NCBI GenBank assembly: GCA_018241425.1
Contig: JAFEDU010000004.1
Location: 363,746-427,745 of the forward strand
Length of the DNA stretch: 64,000 bases
Direction: 5' to 3'
Source of the DNA: Pseudomonadota bacterium
Lineage (GTDB): Bacteria; Pseudomonadota; Gammaproteobacteria; Steroidobacterales; Steroidobacteraceae
Shown: positions 1-10,914 of the stretch, in pieces
How the letters are laid out: every line of letters starts with the position of its first letter
Numbering within the stretch: the stretch's first letter is position 1
Translations under genes and position numbers: made by a program
Notes under the pieces: model-generated
Told to the model about the DNA's origin: nothing
Seen by the model: the letters and a program-made list of their open reading frames with translations, nothing else
Database searches by the model: none

Positions 1-1055
1 TCAACTACGGGCGCGCCGAGGTGCGCAACTTCCTCGTGAGCAACGCGCTGTTCTGGCTCGACGTGTACCACGCCGACGCGCTGCGCGTGGATGCGGTCGC
101 CTCGATGCTGTACCTGGACTACGGGCGCAGCGCCGGGGAGTGGATCCCCAACCGCTTCGGCGGCCACGAGAACCTCGAGGCGGTCGAGTTCCTGAAGCAG
201 CTGAACCTCGCGGTGTACCGCGAGCATCCCGACACGCAGACGATCGCCGAGGAGTCGACCGCCTGGCCCATGGTGTCGCGCCCGGTGTACCTCGGGGGCC
301 TGGGGTTCGGGCTCAAGTGGAACATGGGCTGGATGCACGACACGCTCGCCTACTTCCGCCAGGACCCCGTGCACCGCAAGTACCACCACAGCCGCCTCAC
401 CTTCAGCATCTGGTACGCCTTCACGGAGAACTTCGTGCTGCCGCTGTCGCACGACGAGGTGGTGCACGGCAAGGGCGCGCTCATCGGCAAGATGCCCGGG
501 GACGAGTGGCAGCAGTTCGCGAGCCTGCGCCTCCTGTACGGCTACATGTGGATGCACCCGGGGAAGAAGCTCCTGTTCATGGGCGGGGAGTTCGGGCAGC
601 GGCGCGAGTGGCAGCACGAGGAGAGCCTGGAGTGGCACGTGCTCGAGTACCCGCTGCACGCCGGACTCAAGCACTGGGTTCGCGACCTCAACCGCCTGTA
701 CCGCACCACGCCCGCCCTGCACGAGCAGGACTTCGTGAACGAGGGCTTCCGCTGGATCAACTGTGACGACGCCGACGAGAGCGTGATCGCGTTCCTGCGC
801 CGGTCGCGGTCTGACTCCCCGGTGCTGGTGGTCTGCAACTTCACGCCGGTGCCGCGTGCGCCGTACCGCATCGGGGTGCCGCGCGGCGGGCGCTGGCACG
901 AACGCCTCAACAGCGACGCGGCCGACTACGGTGGCAGCGGGCAGGGGAACCTGGGCGTGCTCGAGGCCGAGGCGATTCCCGCGCACGGCCACCCGCAGTC
1001 GCTCGCGCTGCGCCTGCCGCCGCTGGCGGTGCTGGTGCTCACTCCCGAGTACTGA
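1..1055 (+). CDS. glgB: 1,4-alpha-glucan branching enzyme, C-terminal part (5' end outside window)
   Basis: GlgB transfers alpha-1,4-glucan segments to alpha-1,6 branch points during glycogen synthesis in the cytosol. The reading frame is open from the first bases, so the window holds only roughly the last half of a protein usually about 730 residues long. Visible GH13 motifs in order: [11 protein letters not shown] with the nucleophile Asp, IAEEST with the acid/base Glu, and [10 protein letters not shown] with the third catalytic Asp. The C-terminal all-beta domain follows and the ORF ends at TGA 1053-1055. Any glg neighbours would lie upstream, outside the window. The identification is secure; nothing odd is seen in the part present. 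Confidence 0.96.
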   Translation, partial: NYGRAEVRNFLVSNALFWLDVYHADALRVDAVASMLYLDYGRSAGEWIPNRFGGHENLEAVEFLKQLNLAVYREHPDTQTIAEESTAWPMVSRPVYLGGLGFGLKWNMGWMHDTLAYFRQDPVHRKYHHSRLTFSIWYAFTENFVLPLSHDEVVHGKGALIGKMPGDEWQQFASLRLLYGYMWMHPGKKLLFMGGEFGQRREWQHEESLEWHVLEYPLHAGLKHWVRDLNRLYRTTPALHEQDFVNEGFRWINCDDADESVIAFLRRSRSDSPVLVVCNFTPVPRAPYRIGVPRGGRWHERLNSDAADYGGSGQGNLGVLEAEAIPAHGHPQSLALRLPPLAVLVLTPEY

Positions 1056-1183
1056 GGGCCAGGGCCAACGCACCGGACCTTGGCACGGTTGACCGGCGGG
1101 AACGGCGCGGGCGGCCGGTGGCGCCGGCCCGGCACACGCGGCAAGATCCGCAAACCACGCCCCGCCGCGCCAGGAGTGCCCAC

Positions 1184-1630
1184 ATGCGCCGTGCCTTGCT
1201 CCCCGCCTTCGCAGTCACCCTGGCACTGGCCGCGCTCGGCGCCTGCCAGAGCGGCATCCCGCGCCACGAGAGCCAGGCCGACATCCGTGCGCGCTACGTC
1301 AGCTACGCGGGTGCGCCGCTCGATCGCATGACCTTTCTCGGGCACTTTTACAGCTGGGAGTCGCTCGGCGACAACCAGCTGGTCGTCTACACCACCCCGA
1401 GCGATGCCTTCCTCATGACGGTCACCCCGCCCTGCACCGACCTGCCCTGGGCGCAGACCATCGGCCTCACCTCCACGGCCGGCACCGTGTACCCGCGCCT
1501 GGACTCGGTGACGGTCAAGGGCTGGCGCTGCCCGATCGCCCAGATCCAGCGCATCGACTACGCGCGCATGCGCGCGGACATGCGCGCCGAGGCCGAGAAG
1601 GCCAAGGCGCAGGCCGCGGCCCCGCAGTAA
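1184..1630 (+). CDS. small exported lipoprotein, DUF6491-like
   Basis: Predicted 148-residue lipoprotein. The ATG at 1184 is preceded by AGGAG at 1172-1176, which decides this start over an in-frame ATG at 1118. The N-terminus MRRALLPAFAVTLALAALGAC is a lipoprotein signal with lipobox LGAC, so the mature protein should be lipid-anchored at the cell envelope. The body contains two cysteines (PPCTD and GWRCP) and a DRMTFLGHFYSWESLGDN segment that I associate with the DUF6491 family. The tail is charged and Ala-rich. Function unknown. It stands alone between glgB and an aldo/keto reductase. Confidence 0.8.
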   Translation: MRRALLPAFAVTLALAALGACQSGIPRHESQADIRARYVSYAGAPLDRMTFLGHFYSWESLGDNQLVVYTTPSDAFLMTVTPPCTDLPWAQTIGLTSTAGTVYPRLDSVTVKGWRCPIAQIQRIDYARMRADMRAEAEKAKAQAAAPQ

Positions 1631-1750
1631 CGCCGGGCCGGCGCACCGCGCCCGCGGGCGAGTCCCACCTGCCTCTTTCGGCGGACGAGGCGCGCGCCCC
1701 GTTCGTGCCACAGTGTCGGCCCGCACTCCCGACACGAAAGTCACGCCCGC

Positions 1751-2785
1751 ATGGAATATCGTCGCCTCGGTGCCTCCGGACTCACCGTACCGGCCCTCAG
1801 CTTCGGCGCCGGAACGTTCGGTGGCGCGGGCGAGCTCTTCAGCGCCTGGGGCAGCTCCGACGTCAACGAGGCGCGCCGCCTGGTGGACATCTGCCTGGAG
1901 CACGGCATCAACCTCTTCGACTCGGCGGACATCTATTCCGGCGGGGCCTCCGAGTCGATCCTGGGCGCAGCCCTCAAGGGCCGGCGCGGCCAGGCGCTGA
2001 TCTCGACCAAGGCCACCTTCCGCAGCGGCCCCGGCCCCACCGACGTCGGCTCTTCGCGCCAGCACCTGCTGGCCGCGATCGAGGGGAGCCTCCGGCGCCT
2101 GGACACCGACTACATCGACCTCTTCCAGCTGCACGGCTTCGATGCCATGACGCCGGTCGAGGAAGTGCTCGCGACCCTGGATACCCTGGTGCGTGCGGGC
2201 AGGATCCGCTACGTCGGCGTCTCGAACTTCTCCGGCTGGCACCTCATGAAGTCACTCGCGGCTGCGGACCGCTACGGCTACCCGCGCTACGTCGCCAACC
2301 AGACCTACTATTCGCTCATCGGGCGCGACTACGAGTGGGAACTCATGCCCCTGGGGCTCGACCAGGGGGTGGGTGCGGTCGTGTGGAGCCCGCTCGGCTG
2401 GGGCCGCCTGACCGGCAAGGTGCGCCGCGGCGCGCCGCTCCCGGAGGTGAGCCGGCTGCACAAGACCGCCGACTACGGGCCGCCGGTCGAGAACGAGTAC
2501 CTCTACCGCGTGGTCGATGCGCTGGATGCCGTGGCCGCGGAGACCGGCAAGAGCGTGCCGCAGATCGCGCTCAACTGGCTCCTGCAGCGGCCCACGGTGT
2601 CGAGCGTCATCGTCGGGGCCCGCAACGAGGCCCAGCTGCGCCAGAACCTCGGGGCCGTGGGCTGGAAGCTCACCGCCGCGCAGGTCGCGACCCTCGACAA
2701 GGCGAGCGCCCGCACCTTCGCCTACCCCTACTGGCACCAGCAGCAGTTCGCCGAGCGCAATCCCTTCCCCGTCGCGGCTCCCTGA
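1751..2785 (+). CDS. aldo/keto reductase
   Basis: NAD(P)H-dependent oxidoreductase of the aldo/keto reductase superfamily, 344 residues, cytosolic TIM barrel. The catalytic tetrad is visible: Asp and Tyr in LFDSADIYS (about residues 57-65), Lys in LISTKATF (about 84-90) and His in FQLHGFD (about 122-128). The late strands IVGARNEAQLRQNLGAVGW form the cofactor-binding region. The family reduces aldehydes and ketones or acts on sugars; the substrate cannot be read from sequence. It resembles the YajO/Tas-like monomeric group. It appears monocistronic. Confidence 0.92.
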   Translation: MEYRRLGASGLTVPALSFGAGTFGGAGELFSAWGSSDVNEARRLVDICLEHGINLFDSADIYSGGASESILGAALKGRRGQALISTKATFRSGPGPTDVGSSRQHLLAAIEGSLRRLDTDYIDLFQLHGFDAMTPVEEVLATLDTLVRAGRIRYVGVSNFSGWHLMKSLAAADRYGYPRYVANQTYYSLIGRDYEWELMPLGLDQGVGAVVWSPLGWGRLTGKVRRGAPLPEVSRLHKTADYGPPVENEYLYRVVDALDAVAAETGKSVPQIALNWLLQRPTVSSVIVGARNEAQLRQNLGAVGWKLTAAQVATLDKASARTFAYPYWHQQQFAERNPFPVAAP

Positions 2786-2945
2786 CCCGCGCGAGACCCG
2801 CCTCGCGGGGCGGTTGTGCATAATCGCACCGGGGGCCCCTGATAACCGAGCCGCGGCAATGGTGAGCCGGAGGGTGCGTCCGCGCCATGCAGCTTGAAGA
2901 TCGTCGGGCCGCCGTCAACGAGCGCTCCCGGGCGGGGTTCGCACC

Positions 2946-4076
2946 GTGACGGGGCCCGACAGCCCCGCGCCGACCTGCTACGACGTCGCGCGGCTCTTGC
3001 AGCAGTGCGAGAGCCTCGGTGAGAACTGCGACCTCGGCGTCGTACAGCGCGCGGCCGGCATCGAGCCCTTCGGGCTGTTCCGCTTCTCCGCCTGCGACGC
3101 CGCGGGGGTGCTGGCGCTGCTGCGCGCCCGCCTCCATCCGCTGGGCGAGCCGGAGGACCTGTGGCTCGATATCGTCGGGCCGACCCAGGAATACTGGGTC
3201 AAGTCGCGCCGGTTCCCCTTCGAGTCGCACACCAACCGCTTCGCGCCGCAGCACGAGCGGCGGGTCGTGCGCCGCGGCGAGATCGACCGCATCCGCTACC
3301 TCAAGTCGCACCTGCTGCAGGACCTCGCGAGCGGCCGGAAGCTGTTCGTGTTCAAGGGCCACTGCGATGCCGCGGTCATCCGCGAGCTCGCGCTCGAGCT
3401 GCAGCACTACGGCGAGAACTGCCTCCTGTGGGTCGACGTGGCGGACCGGGCGCACCCGCCCGCCTCCCTCGCGCGCATCTCGGCCTCGCTCCTGCGCGGG
3501 ACCGTGAGCCGCTTCGGAACCTACGAGGGCAGCCCGAGCCTCCCGGTCGAGGAGTGGGTATCGGTGTGCGCGCAGGCCTTTCGCCTGTGGCGCGGCGAGG
3601 ATCCGCCGCGCATGCCACTCGACAACCTCATCGCGCGCGCGATGGCGGACGGGTCCTGCCACGGGGCCCCCGCGCCCGGTGCGGACACCCGCGCCCCGGG
3701 CGCCTCGTCGCTGCCCGGGGAATTCACCTACGACCACCGGGCCGCCGCGACGCCCGCGGTCGTCGGCCACGTGCACCTGCCCATTCCGGAGGGCGGTGAT
3801 TTCGTGTTCTCGGCCTGGGTCAGGATCCCGGAGGACTCAGGGATCGAGCGCATCAGCCTGCTCCTGACCGGCTATGCGACCGTCACCCACTGGCCCGTGG
3901 ACCTGAAGTCACGCGGCCGCTGGCAGCGCGCGTGGGTGAGCGCGCACCTGCCCGCGGATGCGCGCGTCATCGCCTGCGAGCTGGAGGCCGCTGGAACGGC
4001 CGGGAGCGCCTTCCAGTCGGCCCGCTGGTGCCTGGAGCGCGGCACGCAACCCTCCGGTCACGGCTTCGCGCTCTAG
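2946..4076 (+). CDS. conserved hypothetical protein with SLGENCDLG motif
   Basis: 376-residue protein of unknown function. The N-terminal part (residues about 8-190) starts with a cysteine-bearing CESLGENCDLGVVQR element followed by IEPFGLFRFS. Similar elements occur in uncharacterised bacterial proteins often found with glycosyltransferases, and faintly recall the DUF1796 papain-like group; I cannot confirm a fold. The C-terminal part (about 260-376) is beta-rich and could be a carbohydrate-binding-like sandwich. There is no signal peptide or membrane span. The start is GTG at 2946, with no clear ribosome binding site. A 20-codon ORF (2887-2949) ends in the overlapping GTGA. The convergent ABC transporter gene ends 6 bp downstream. 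Confidence 0.65.
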   Translation: MTGPDSPAPTCYDVARLLQQCESLGENCDLGVVQRAAGIEPFGLFRFSACDAAGVLALLRARLHPLGEPEDLWLDIVGPTQEYWVKSRRFPFESHTNRFAPQHERRVVRRGEIDRIRYLKSHLLQDLASGRKLFVFKGHCDAAVIRELALELQHYGENCLLWVDVADRAHPPASLARISASLLRGTVSRFGTYEGSPSLPVEEWVSVCAQAFRLWRGEDPPRMPLDNLIARAMADGSCHGAPAPGADTRAPGASSLPGEFTYDHRAAATPAVVGHVHLPIPEGGDFVFSAWVRIPEDSGIERISLLLTGYATVTHWPVDLKSRGRWQRAWVSAHLPADARVIACELEAAGTAGSAFQSARWCLERGTQPSGHGFAL

Positions 4077-4082
4077 CTGCGC

Positions 4083-5938
<1,856 letters not shown>

Positions 5939-5939
<1 letters not shown>

Positions 5940-7216
5940 CAGCCCGCGGCCCCCTCGTCGCTGCTGCGGTTGATGAGCCGCGAGCCGCGGCGCCGGAAGA
6001 AATACCCGTAGATCCAGTTAAGGAGCACCGCGATGCGGTTGCGGAACCCGATGAGCACCGTGATGTGCAGCGCGCCCCAGGCGAGCCAGGCGGCGAGCCC
6101 GCCGAAGTGCAGGCGGCCGATCTCGACCACGCCGCGTGACTTGCCGACCGTCGCCATGGATCCGTAGTCGTGGTAGCGGAACGGCGCGGTGTGCCCGGCT
6201 GCCGTGCCGCGCACCCGGCGCTCGATGAGCTCGGCCACGTAGCGGCCCATCTGCAGGGCGCCCTGCGAGACCCCGGGCACCACGCGTCCCCGGTCGTCGG
6301 TGAGGGAGGCCGCATCCCCGATCACGAACACTTCCGGGTGGCCGGGGAGCGAGCAGTCCGGGTTCACCGCGATGCGCCCGCCGGGACCGGTGGTGGGGAT
6401 GCCGAGGGTCGCGGTGAGGGGCGCCGCCCGGACGCCAGCCGCCCAGATGACGTTGTAGCTGTGGATGGGGTCGCTCCCCACCCGCACGCCGTCGGCGAGG
6501 ATGTCGGTCACGGGCTCGCCCAGGCGCACCTCGACGCCGAGCGCTTGCAGCTGCCGCAGCGCCCGTGCGGAGGAGTCCGGTCCCAGGGCGGGCAGCAGCC
6601 GCGGCCCGGCCTCGATCAGGAGCACGCGCGCGCGGCGCGTGTCCGCGGCGCGGAAATCGCGCGGGATGACGTCCACGGCGAGTTCCTTGATGGCGCCTGC
6701 GAGCTCGACCCCGGTGGGACCACCGCCCACGATGATGAAGGTCAGGAGCGCCCGCTTCTTAGCCGGGTCCTCCTCGAACTCGGCGCGCTCGAACGAGCGC
6801 AGCAGGCGCGAGCGGATGAGGGTCGCCTCGCCCACGTCCTTCATGCCCGGGGCGTGTGCGCCCCAGGAGTCGTGGCCGAAGTAGTTGTCGACCGCGCCGG
6901 GCGCGAGGATCAGGTAGTCGTACGGGATCACGTGGCCGGCGGCGTCCACGGTGCGGGCCGCAAGGTCGACGCCCTCCACCTGGGCAAGCATCACGCGGGC
7001 ATTCTGCTGGTCGCGCAGGATGGTGCGGATCGGCTGCGCGATGTCCGCAGGTGCCAGCGCCGCGCTCGCCACCTGGTAGAGCAGCGGCTGGAACAGGTGG
7101 TAGTTGTTGCGGTCGATGACCAGGAGGTCGACCGGTGCGCGGTGCAGCGCGCGCGCGGCGAACAGGCCGCCGAAGCCGCAGCCGACGATCACCACCCGGG
7201 GCTTCGCCTCAGACAA
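5939..7216 (-). CDS. ndh: type II NADH dehydrogenase-like FAD oxidoreductase
   Basis: 425-residue NDH-2 type flavoprotein that would oxidise NADH and reduce quinone at the membrane face. An N-terminal FAD motif VVIVGCGFGGLFAARAL is followed by the NADH motif FIIVGGGPTGVELAGAI (about 165-182) and an FAD-closing VFVIGDAASL. The C-terminus has the hydrophobic stretch typical of membrane-bound NDH-2 (LAAWLAWGALHITVLIGF). The frame stays open upstream, but a GGGAGGGAAC ribosome binding site (7217-7225 side) points to TTG at 7216 as start; this gives the expected length. It overlaps the ABC transporter start by one base and lies 74 bp after the TetR gene. Confidence 0.88.
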
Positions 7217-7290
7217 GTTCCCTCCCCGCGAACGGTAGCCACCGTGACGGATCTTGGGGCGATTATCGGTTATTCCAGCCGGGCTGCCGG

Positions 7291-7938
7291 TCAGTCGTCG
7301 CGGCCGAGGTTCTCGACCCAGCCCTCGCACAGCGCCACGGCCTCGGCGGGCTTGAAGGTACCGGGCTCGAGGCAGTACTCCAGCCACAGGCCGTCCATGA
7401 GCGCGTTGAGGCCGATCGCCGCCAGCCGCAGGTCGACCCGGGCCAGGGGGCGTTCCTCGCGCAGTACCGCCGCGATCAGGCCGCGGATCAGCTGCACGTG
7501 GCCCTGGTAGGTGTCCCGCTGGACGCGCTGGATGAGGCGCGAGTGGCGGTACATGCCCCAGAACACCACCCAGACCGCCAGCACGTCCTGGTCGAGGTTG
7601 GGGAGCGAGAACATGGCGACCAGGAAGCCGTGCAGGCGGCCGCGCGGGGTGTCCGGGGCGCGCTCGACGGCGGTCTGGAAGCCCGCGATGAGCTCGCCGT
7701 TGAAGTGCCGGTAGGCGGCCGCGATGAGCTCGTCCTTGTTGGGGAAGTGGTGGTTGATCAGCCCTACGGAGACGCCTGCCTGGCGGCTGATGGTGCGGAT
7801 GGAGAGCCCCTCGTGCCCGTAGCGCTTCAGGCACTCGATCGTCGCCGCGATCAGCGCGAGCCGGCGCTGCTCGGGCAGCTGGCGCACGAAGCGGGGCCTG
7901 GCGGGCGCTGGGGTCTTGTCGGCTGCCCGGACGGGCAT
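7291..7938 (-). CDS. TetR-family repressor, BetI-like
   Basis: 215-residue TetR regulator. Residues about 20-65 form the DNA-binding helix-turn-helix (ISRQAGVSVGLINHHFPNKDELI). The C-terminal ligand domain ends in a segment close to BetI-type repressors (IGLNALMDGLWLEYCLEPGTF). A TTG at 7968, preceded by AGGA, would give a 10-residue longer protein and is a real alternative start. The gene lies in the same direction between the FAD oxidoreductase and the NDH-2 genes. The palindrome at 10807-10830, at the head of this gene run, has the form of a TetR operator, so autoregulation of the run is likely (inference). Confidence 0.9.
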   Translation of the reverse strand: MPVRAADKTPAPARPRFVRQLPEQRRLALIAATIECLKRYGHEGLSIRTISRQAGVSVGLINHHFPNKDELIAAAYRHFNGELIAGFQTAVERAPDTPRGRLHGFLVAMFSLPNLDQDVLAVWVVFWGMYRHSRLIQRVQRDTYQGHVQLIRGLIAAVLREERPLARVDLRLAAIGLNALMDGLWLEYCLEPGTFKPAEAVALCEGWVENLGRDD

Positions 7939-7975
7939 GCGGTCTTTCGGGGCTGGTGGGCTCTTCAAGTTCCTA

Positions 7976-9604
7976 TCATGCCACCCGTCGCAGCCGCCCG
8001 CGCCGGAAATCACCGGCGATCTCGCGTGCCGCGTTGTGTCCCGGCGCCCCGGTGACGCCGCCGCCCGGGTGCGTGCCGGCCCCGCACATGTAGAGGCCGC
8101 CGAGCGGGCCGCGGTAGGCGCCGTAGCCGAGCATCGGGCGGGCGGAGAACAGCTGATCGAGGCTCAGGACCCCGTGCATGATGTCGCCGTTGACGAGCCC
8201 GAAGGTGCGCTCCAGGTCGAGCGGGCTCAGGATCTGCCGCCCGAGCACCGCCGCCTTGAAGTTCGGCGCGTAGCGGTTGACGGTGTCGATCATGAGGTCG
8301 GCGACCGCCTCGCGGTGCAGGTCCCAGGAGTCCCCGTTGGGCAGCTGCGGGGCGACCTGCTGGCAGAACATGCTCGCGACGTGCTGGCCCTTGGGGGCGA
8401 GGGAGTCATCGAGCGTCGAGGGGATCAGCACCTCCACGATCGGGTTGCGCGACCAGCCGTGGGCGCGCGCATCGAAGTAGGCCTGCTCCATGTAGCGCAT
8501 CGTCGGGGCGATGATGATGCCCGCGGTGTGGTGATCCCCGGCCGTGCGCCCGGGCAGGCAGGTGAAGTCCGGCAGCTCCGACAGCGCGACGTTCATGCGG
8601 AACGTGCCCGAGCCGCAGCGGTAGTGGCTCATGTGCCCGAGCACCTCCGGCGGCAGGGCCGCCGCCGGCACGAGCTTGGTGTAAAGCAGGCGCGGGTTGA
8701 GGTTGGACACCACGCACGCCGCGCGCAGCTCCTCGCCCGACTCGGTGACCGCGCCCACCGCGCGGCCGTTCTCGACGAGCACCTCGCGCACCGGGGTCGA
8801 GGTGCGGATGGTGACGCCGCGCGCGGTGGCGCACTTCGCCATCGCCTGGCTGATCGCCCCCATGCCGCCGATCGCGTGCCCCCAGGAGCCGCGCTTGCCG
8901 TTGACCTCGCCGAACACGTGGTGCAGCAGCACGTAGGCCGAGCCCGGGCTGTAGGGACTCGCGTAGTTGCCGACGATGCCGTCGAAGCCGTAGACGGCCT
9001 TGATCGGGTCGCTCTCGAACCAGTTGTCCAGGTAGTCGCCCGCCGACATCGAGAAGAGCGCCAGGAGCTCCCGGCGCAGGTTCATGTCCAGCTCGCGCAC
9101 CCGGCCGCCCACCTTGGCCGCGCGCAGCAGCTCCGGCACCGCCTCGCGCCAGCTGCCCGCGACCGCGTTCGGGGGCGTCATGAGCACCAGGTCCCGCAGC
9201 ACGTCGGCGATCGCCTCCAGGCGCTCCCCGTACGCCGGGATGCGCGCCGCATCGCGGGCGGAGAACTTGGCGACCTCCGCCTGGGTGCGCTCACCGCCGG
9301 TGAGGAGGTAGCGCCCGTCCTCGGTGGGCAGGAAGTTGGAGGCGCGGCGCTCGACCACTTTGAGGCCAAAGCGCGGCAGCTCCAGGTCCTGGATGACCTT
9401 GGGGTTGAGGAGCGAGACCGTGTAGGAGGCCACCGAGTTGCGGAACCCCGGGTGGAACTCCTCGGTCACCGCCGCACCGCCGACCACGGAGCGCCGCTCG
9501 AGCACCGTGACCTTCAGTCCCGCGGCGGCGAGGTAGGCCGCGCAGGTGAGGCCGTTGTGGCCCCCGCCGATGATCAGGACATCGCAGCCGGCGGCCTTAA
9601 CCAT
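7976..9604 (-). CDS. FAD-dependent oxidoreductase, phytoene desaturase/PYROXD2-like
   Basis: 542-residue flavoprotein. The N-terminal dinucleotide motif is VLIIGGGHNGLTCAAYLAAAGLKV, followed by ERRSVVGGAA typical of the phytoene dehydrogenase/PYROXD2 superfamily. The C-terminal FAD motif is GLYMCGAGTHPGGGVTGAPGHNAA. The substrate is unknown; relatives desaturate carotenoids or oxidise amines and lipids. The ATG at 9604 overlaps the end of the Rieske oxygenase gene by 8 bp (the junction CATGGTTAA carries both signals), so the two products are probably made together and may act in sequence on one substrate. No signal peptide is seen. Confidence 0.9.
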   Translation of the reverse strand: MVKAAGCDVLIIGGGHNGLTCAAYLAAAGLKVTVLERRSVVGGAAVTEEFHPGFRNSVASYTVSLLNPKVIQDLELPRFGLKVVERRASNFLPTEDGRYLLTGGERTQAEVAKFSARDAARIPAYGERLEAIADVLRDLVLMTPPNAVAGSWREAVPELLRAAKVGGRVRELDMNLRRELLALFSMSAGDYLDNWFESDPIKAVYGFDGIVGNYASPYSPGSAYVLLHHVFGEVNGKRGSWGHAIGGMGAISQAMAKCATARGVTIRTSTPVREVLVENGRAVGAVTESGEELRAACVVSNLNPRLLYTKLVPAAALPPEVLGHMSHYRCGSGTFRMNVALSELPDFTCLPGRTAGDHHTAGIIIAPTMRYMEQAYFDARAHGWSRNPIVEVLIPSTLDDSLAPKGQHVASMFCQQVAPQLPNGDSWDLHREAVADLMIDTVNRYAPNFKAAVLGRQILSPLDLERTFGLVNGDIMHGVLSLDQLFSARPMLGYGAYRGPLGGLYMCGAGTHPGGGVTGAPGHNAAREIAGDFRRGRLRRVA

Positions 9605-10775
9605 GGCTCCAGCCTCGCGGCGGGGCCTGCGGCAGCTGGCTCTCCGGGATGAGGCCGCGCATGCGCTTGGCGAAGCTGCGCAGACAGACCTCACCCTCGC
9701 CCAGCGGGCCGGAGGAGTAGCTGGAGGAACCCATGCCGGCCTGCACGCGGTCGATCAGGGCCTTGTCCTCGGCGCTCACGCGGCGATTGATGCGCCAGTT
9801 GAGGTAGCGCGCCGCGCGCATCTCGCGCCGCGGGTCCTCGTGCACGTAGGCAATCTCGCGGATGAGCGTCTCGGTCGCGGAGACGGGCACGAACTGCATG
9901 AAGTCGACCTGATCCGGGTAGATGTCGAAGGCGATGTTGGGCCAGAGCTTGAAATACGTCCACAGCCGCTGGCGCTCCGGCGGCAGGTGCGCCACCGCGG
10001 GCAGGAACTTCTGGTAGGCGCGCTCGGACCAGTTCGAGGACTCCGTGTCCCGCAGCGTTCCCCACATCTTGTCGATGAAGGGACGCGCCTCGATCCCGTA
10101 GCCCTTGCCGAACAGGCGCGTGAGCCCGGGGTGCGCCACGTTGATGTGCAGGCCATCGGAGAAGTTGTCTGCGACGTTCTTCCAGTTGACCTGGCGCGTG
10201 CGCAGCGTGACGCGGCCCAGCGGCTTTAAGTCCTCGAAGCGGTAGGGCTCGATCTCGGCGAGGTAGGGGGCGGCCATCTCCTTCACACTCGGGAGCCCCG
10301 GCGCGAAGCGCACGAACACGAAGCCCAGGAACACCTCGTGGTCGAGACCTGCAAGCCCGTGCCGCGAGTTGTCGAAGTCCTTGTAGCCGTCGCGCTGCGG
10401 CAGAGCGAGCAGGCGCCCGTCCAGGCCGTAGGTCCAGGCGTGATACGGGCAGGTGATGCGCTTGCCGCAGTGACCCTTGGGTCCGTCCACCAGGCGCGCC
10501 GCGCGGTGGCGGCAGACGTTGTGGAACGCCCGCACCCCGCCCTCCTCGGTACGCACCACGACCACCGACTCCCCGAACATGTCGAAGGTGTGGAAGTCGC
10601 CCGCGCGCGGGATGTCCGACAGGTGGCACACGACCTGCCAGGCCTGGCGGAAGATGCTGCGCTTCTCGAGCTCGAAGAACTCCGGGTCGCTGTAGATCCA
10701 GGCCGGCAGGCTCAGGTTCTCAAGATCATCGGGCGTAGCGCAGGACTCGACGCTGTGCAGTCGGGCGGTCTTCAT
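9597..10775 (-). CDS. Rieske-type aromatic ring-hydroxylating/demethylating oxygenase, alpha subunit
   Basis: 392-residue non-haem iron oxygenase. The Rieske [2Fe-2S] cluster ligands are in CRHRAARL and CPYHAW (about residues 88-112). The mononuclear iron site is in DNFSDGLHINVAHPG (about 200-214), with the bridging Asp and two His. This is the layout of alpha subunits such as glycine-betaine, carnitine or stachydrine demethylases and ring hydroxylases; the substrate is not readable. No reductase gene is adjacent, so electrons may come from elsewhere or from the neighbouring flavoproteins. The start ATG at 10775 lies 32 bp from a 24-bp palindrome. It is the first gene of a five-gene run. Confidence 0.93.
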   Translation of the reverse strand: MKTARLHSVESCATPDDLENLSLPAWIYSDPEFFELEKRSIFRQAWQVVCHLSDIPRAGDFHTFDMFGESVVVVRTEEGGVRAFHNVCRHRAARLVDGPKGHCGKRITCPYHAWTYGLDGRLLALPQRDGYKDFDNSRHGLAGLDHEVFLGFVFVRFAPGLPSVKEMAAPYLAEIEPYRFEDLKPLGRVTLRTRQVNWKNVADNFSDGLHINVAHPGLTRLFGKGYGIEARPFIDKMWGTLRDTESSNWSERAYQKFLPAVAHLPPERQRLWTYFKLWPNIAFDIYPDQVDFMQFVPVSATETLIREIAYVHEDPRREMRAARYLNWRINRRVSAEDKALIDRVQAGMGSSSYSSGPLGEGEVCLRSFAKRMRGLIPESQLPQAPPRGWSHG

Positions 10776-10806
10776 GGGCGGCTTTCCGGGGGATAAAGGG
10801 GTGAAC

Positions 10807-10830
10807 CTTGTTGAACGATCGTACAACAAG
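10807..10830. promoter_or_regulatory. 24-bp palindromic operator upstream of the Rieske oxygenase gene
   Basis: The arms CTTGTTG and CAACAAG flank a nearly symmetric core (ACGATCGT). Only one symmetric position pair breaks the palindrome. Length and shape fit a TetR-family operator. It covers the predicted -10 of the promoter reading into the oxygenase operon, so a bound repressor would block transcription. The TetR gene at 7291-7938 is the obvious candidate partner (inference). Confidence 0.75.
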
Positions 10831-10846
10831 GAGGCCCGGGGCGCAA
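10818..10846 (-). promoter_or_regulatory. predicted sigma70-type promoter of the Rieske operon
   Basis: On the minus strand, TTGCGC (10846-10841) is followed after exactly 17 bp by TACGAT (10823-10818). The -10 element lies in the centre of the palindrome at 10807-10830. Matches to consensus are moderate, so this is a prediction supported mainly by position. Confidence 0.45.
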
Positions 10847-10914
10847 TCGCCGCTCCGCGAAGGAGTGATGCAGAATGCACGTCCCCGAAGCCCGCGCTGC
10901 GCGCCTTAAGGCAA

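Noticed and set aside
7217..7834. N-terminal extension of the NDH-2 frame into the TetR region
   Set aside because: The extension overlaps a clear TetR gene, and a good ribosome binding site marks the TTG at 7216.
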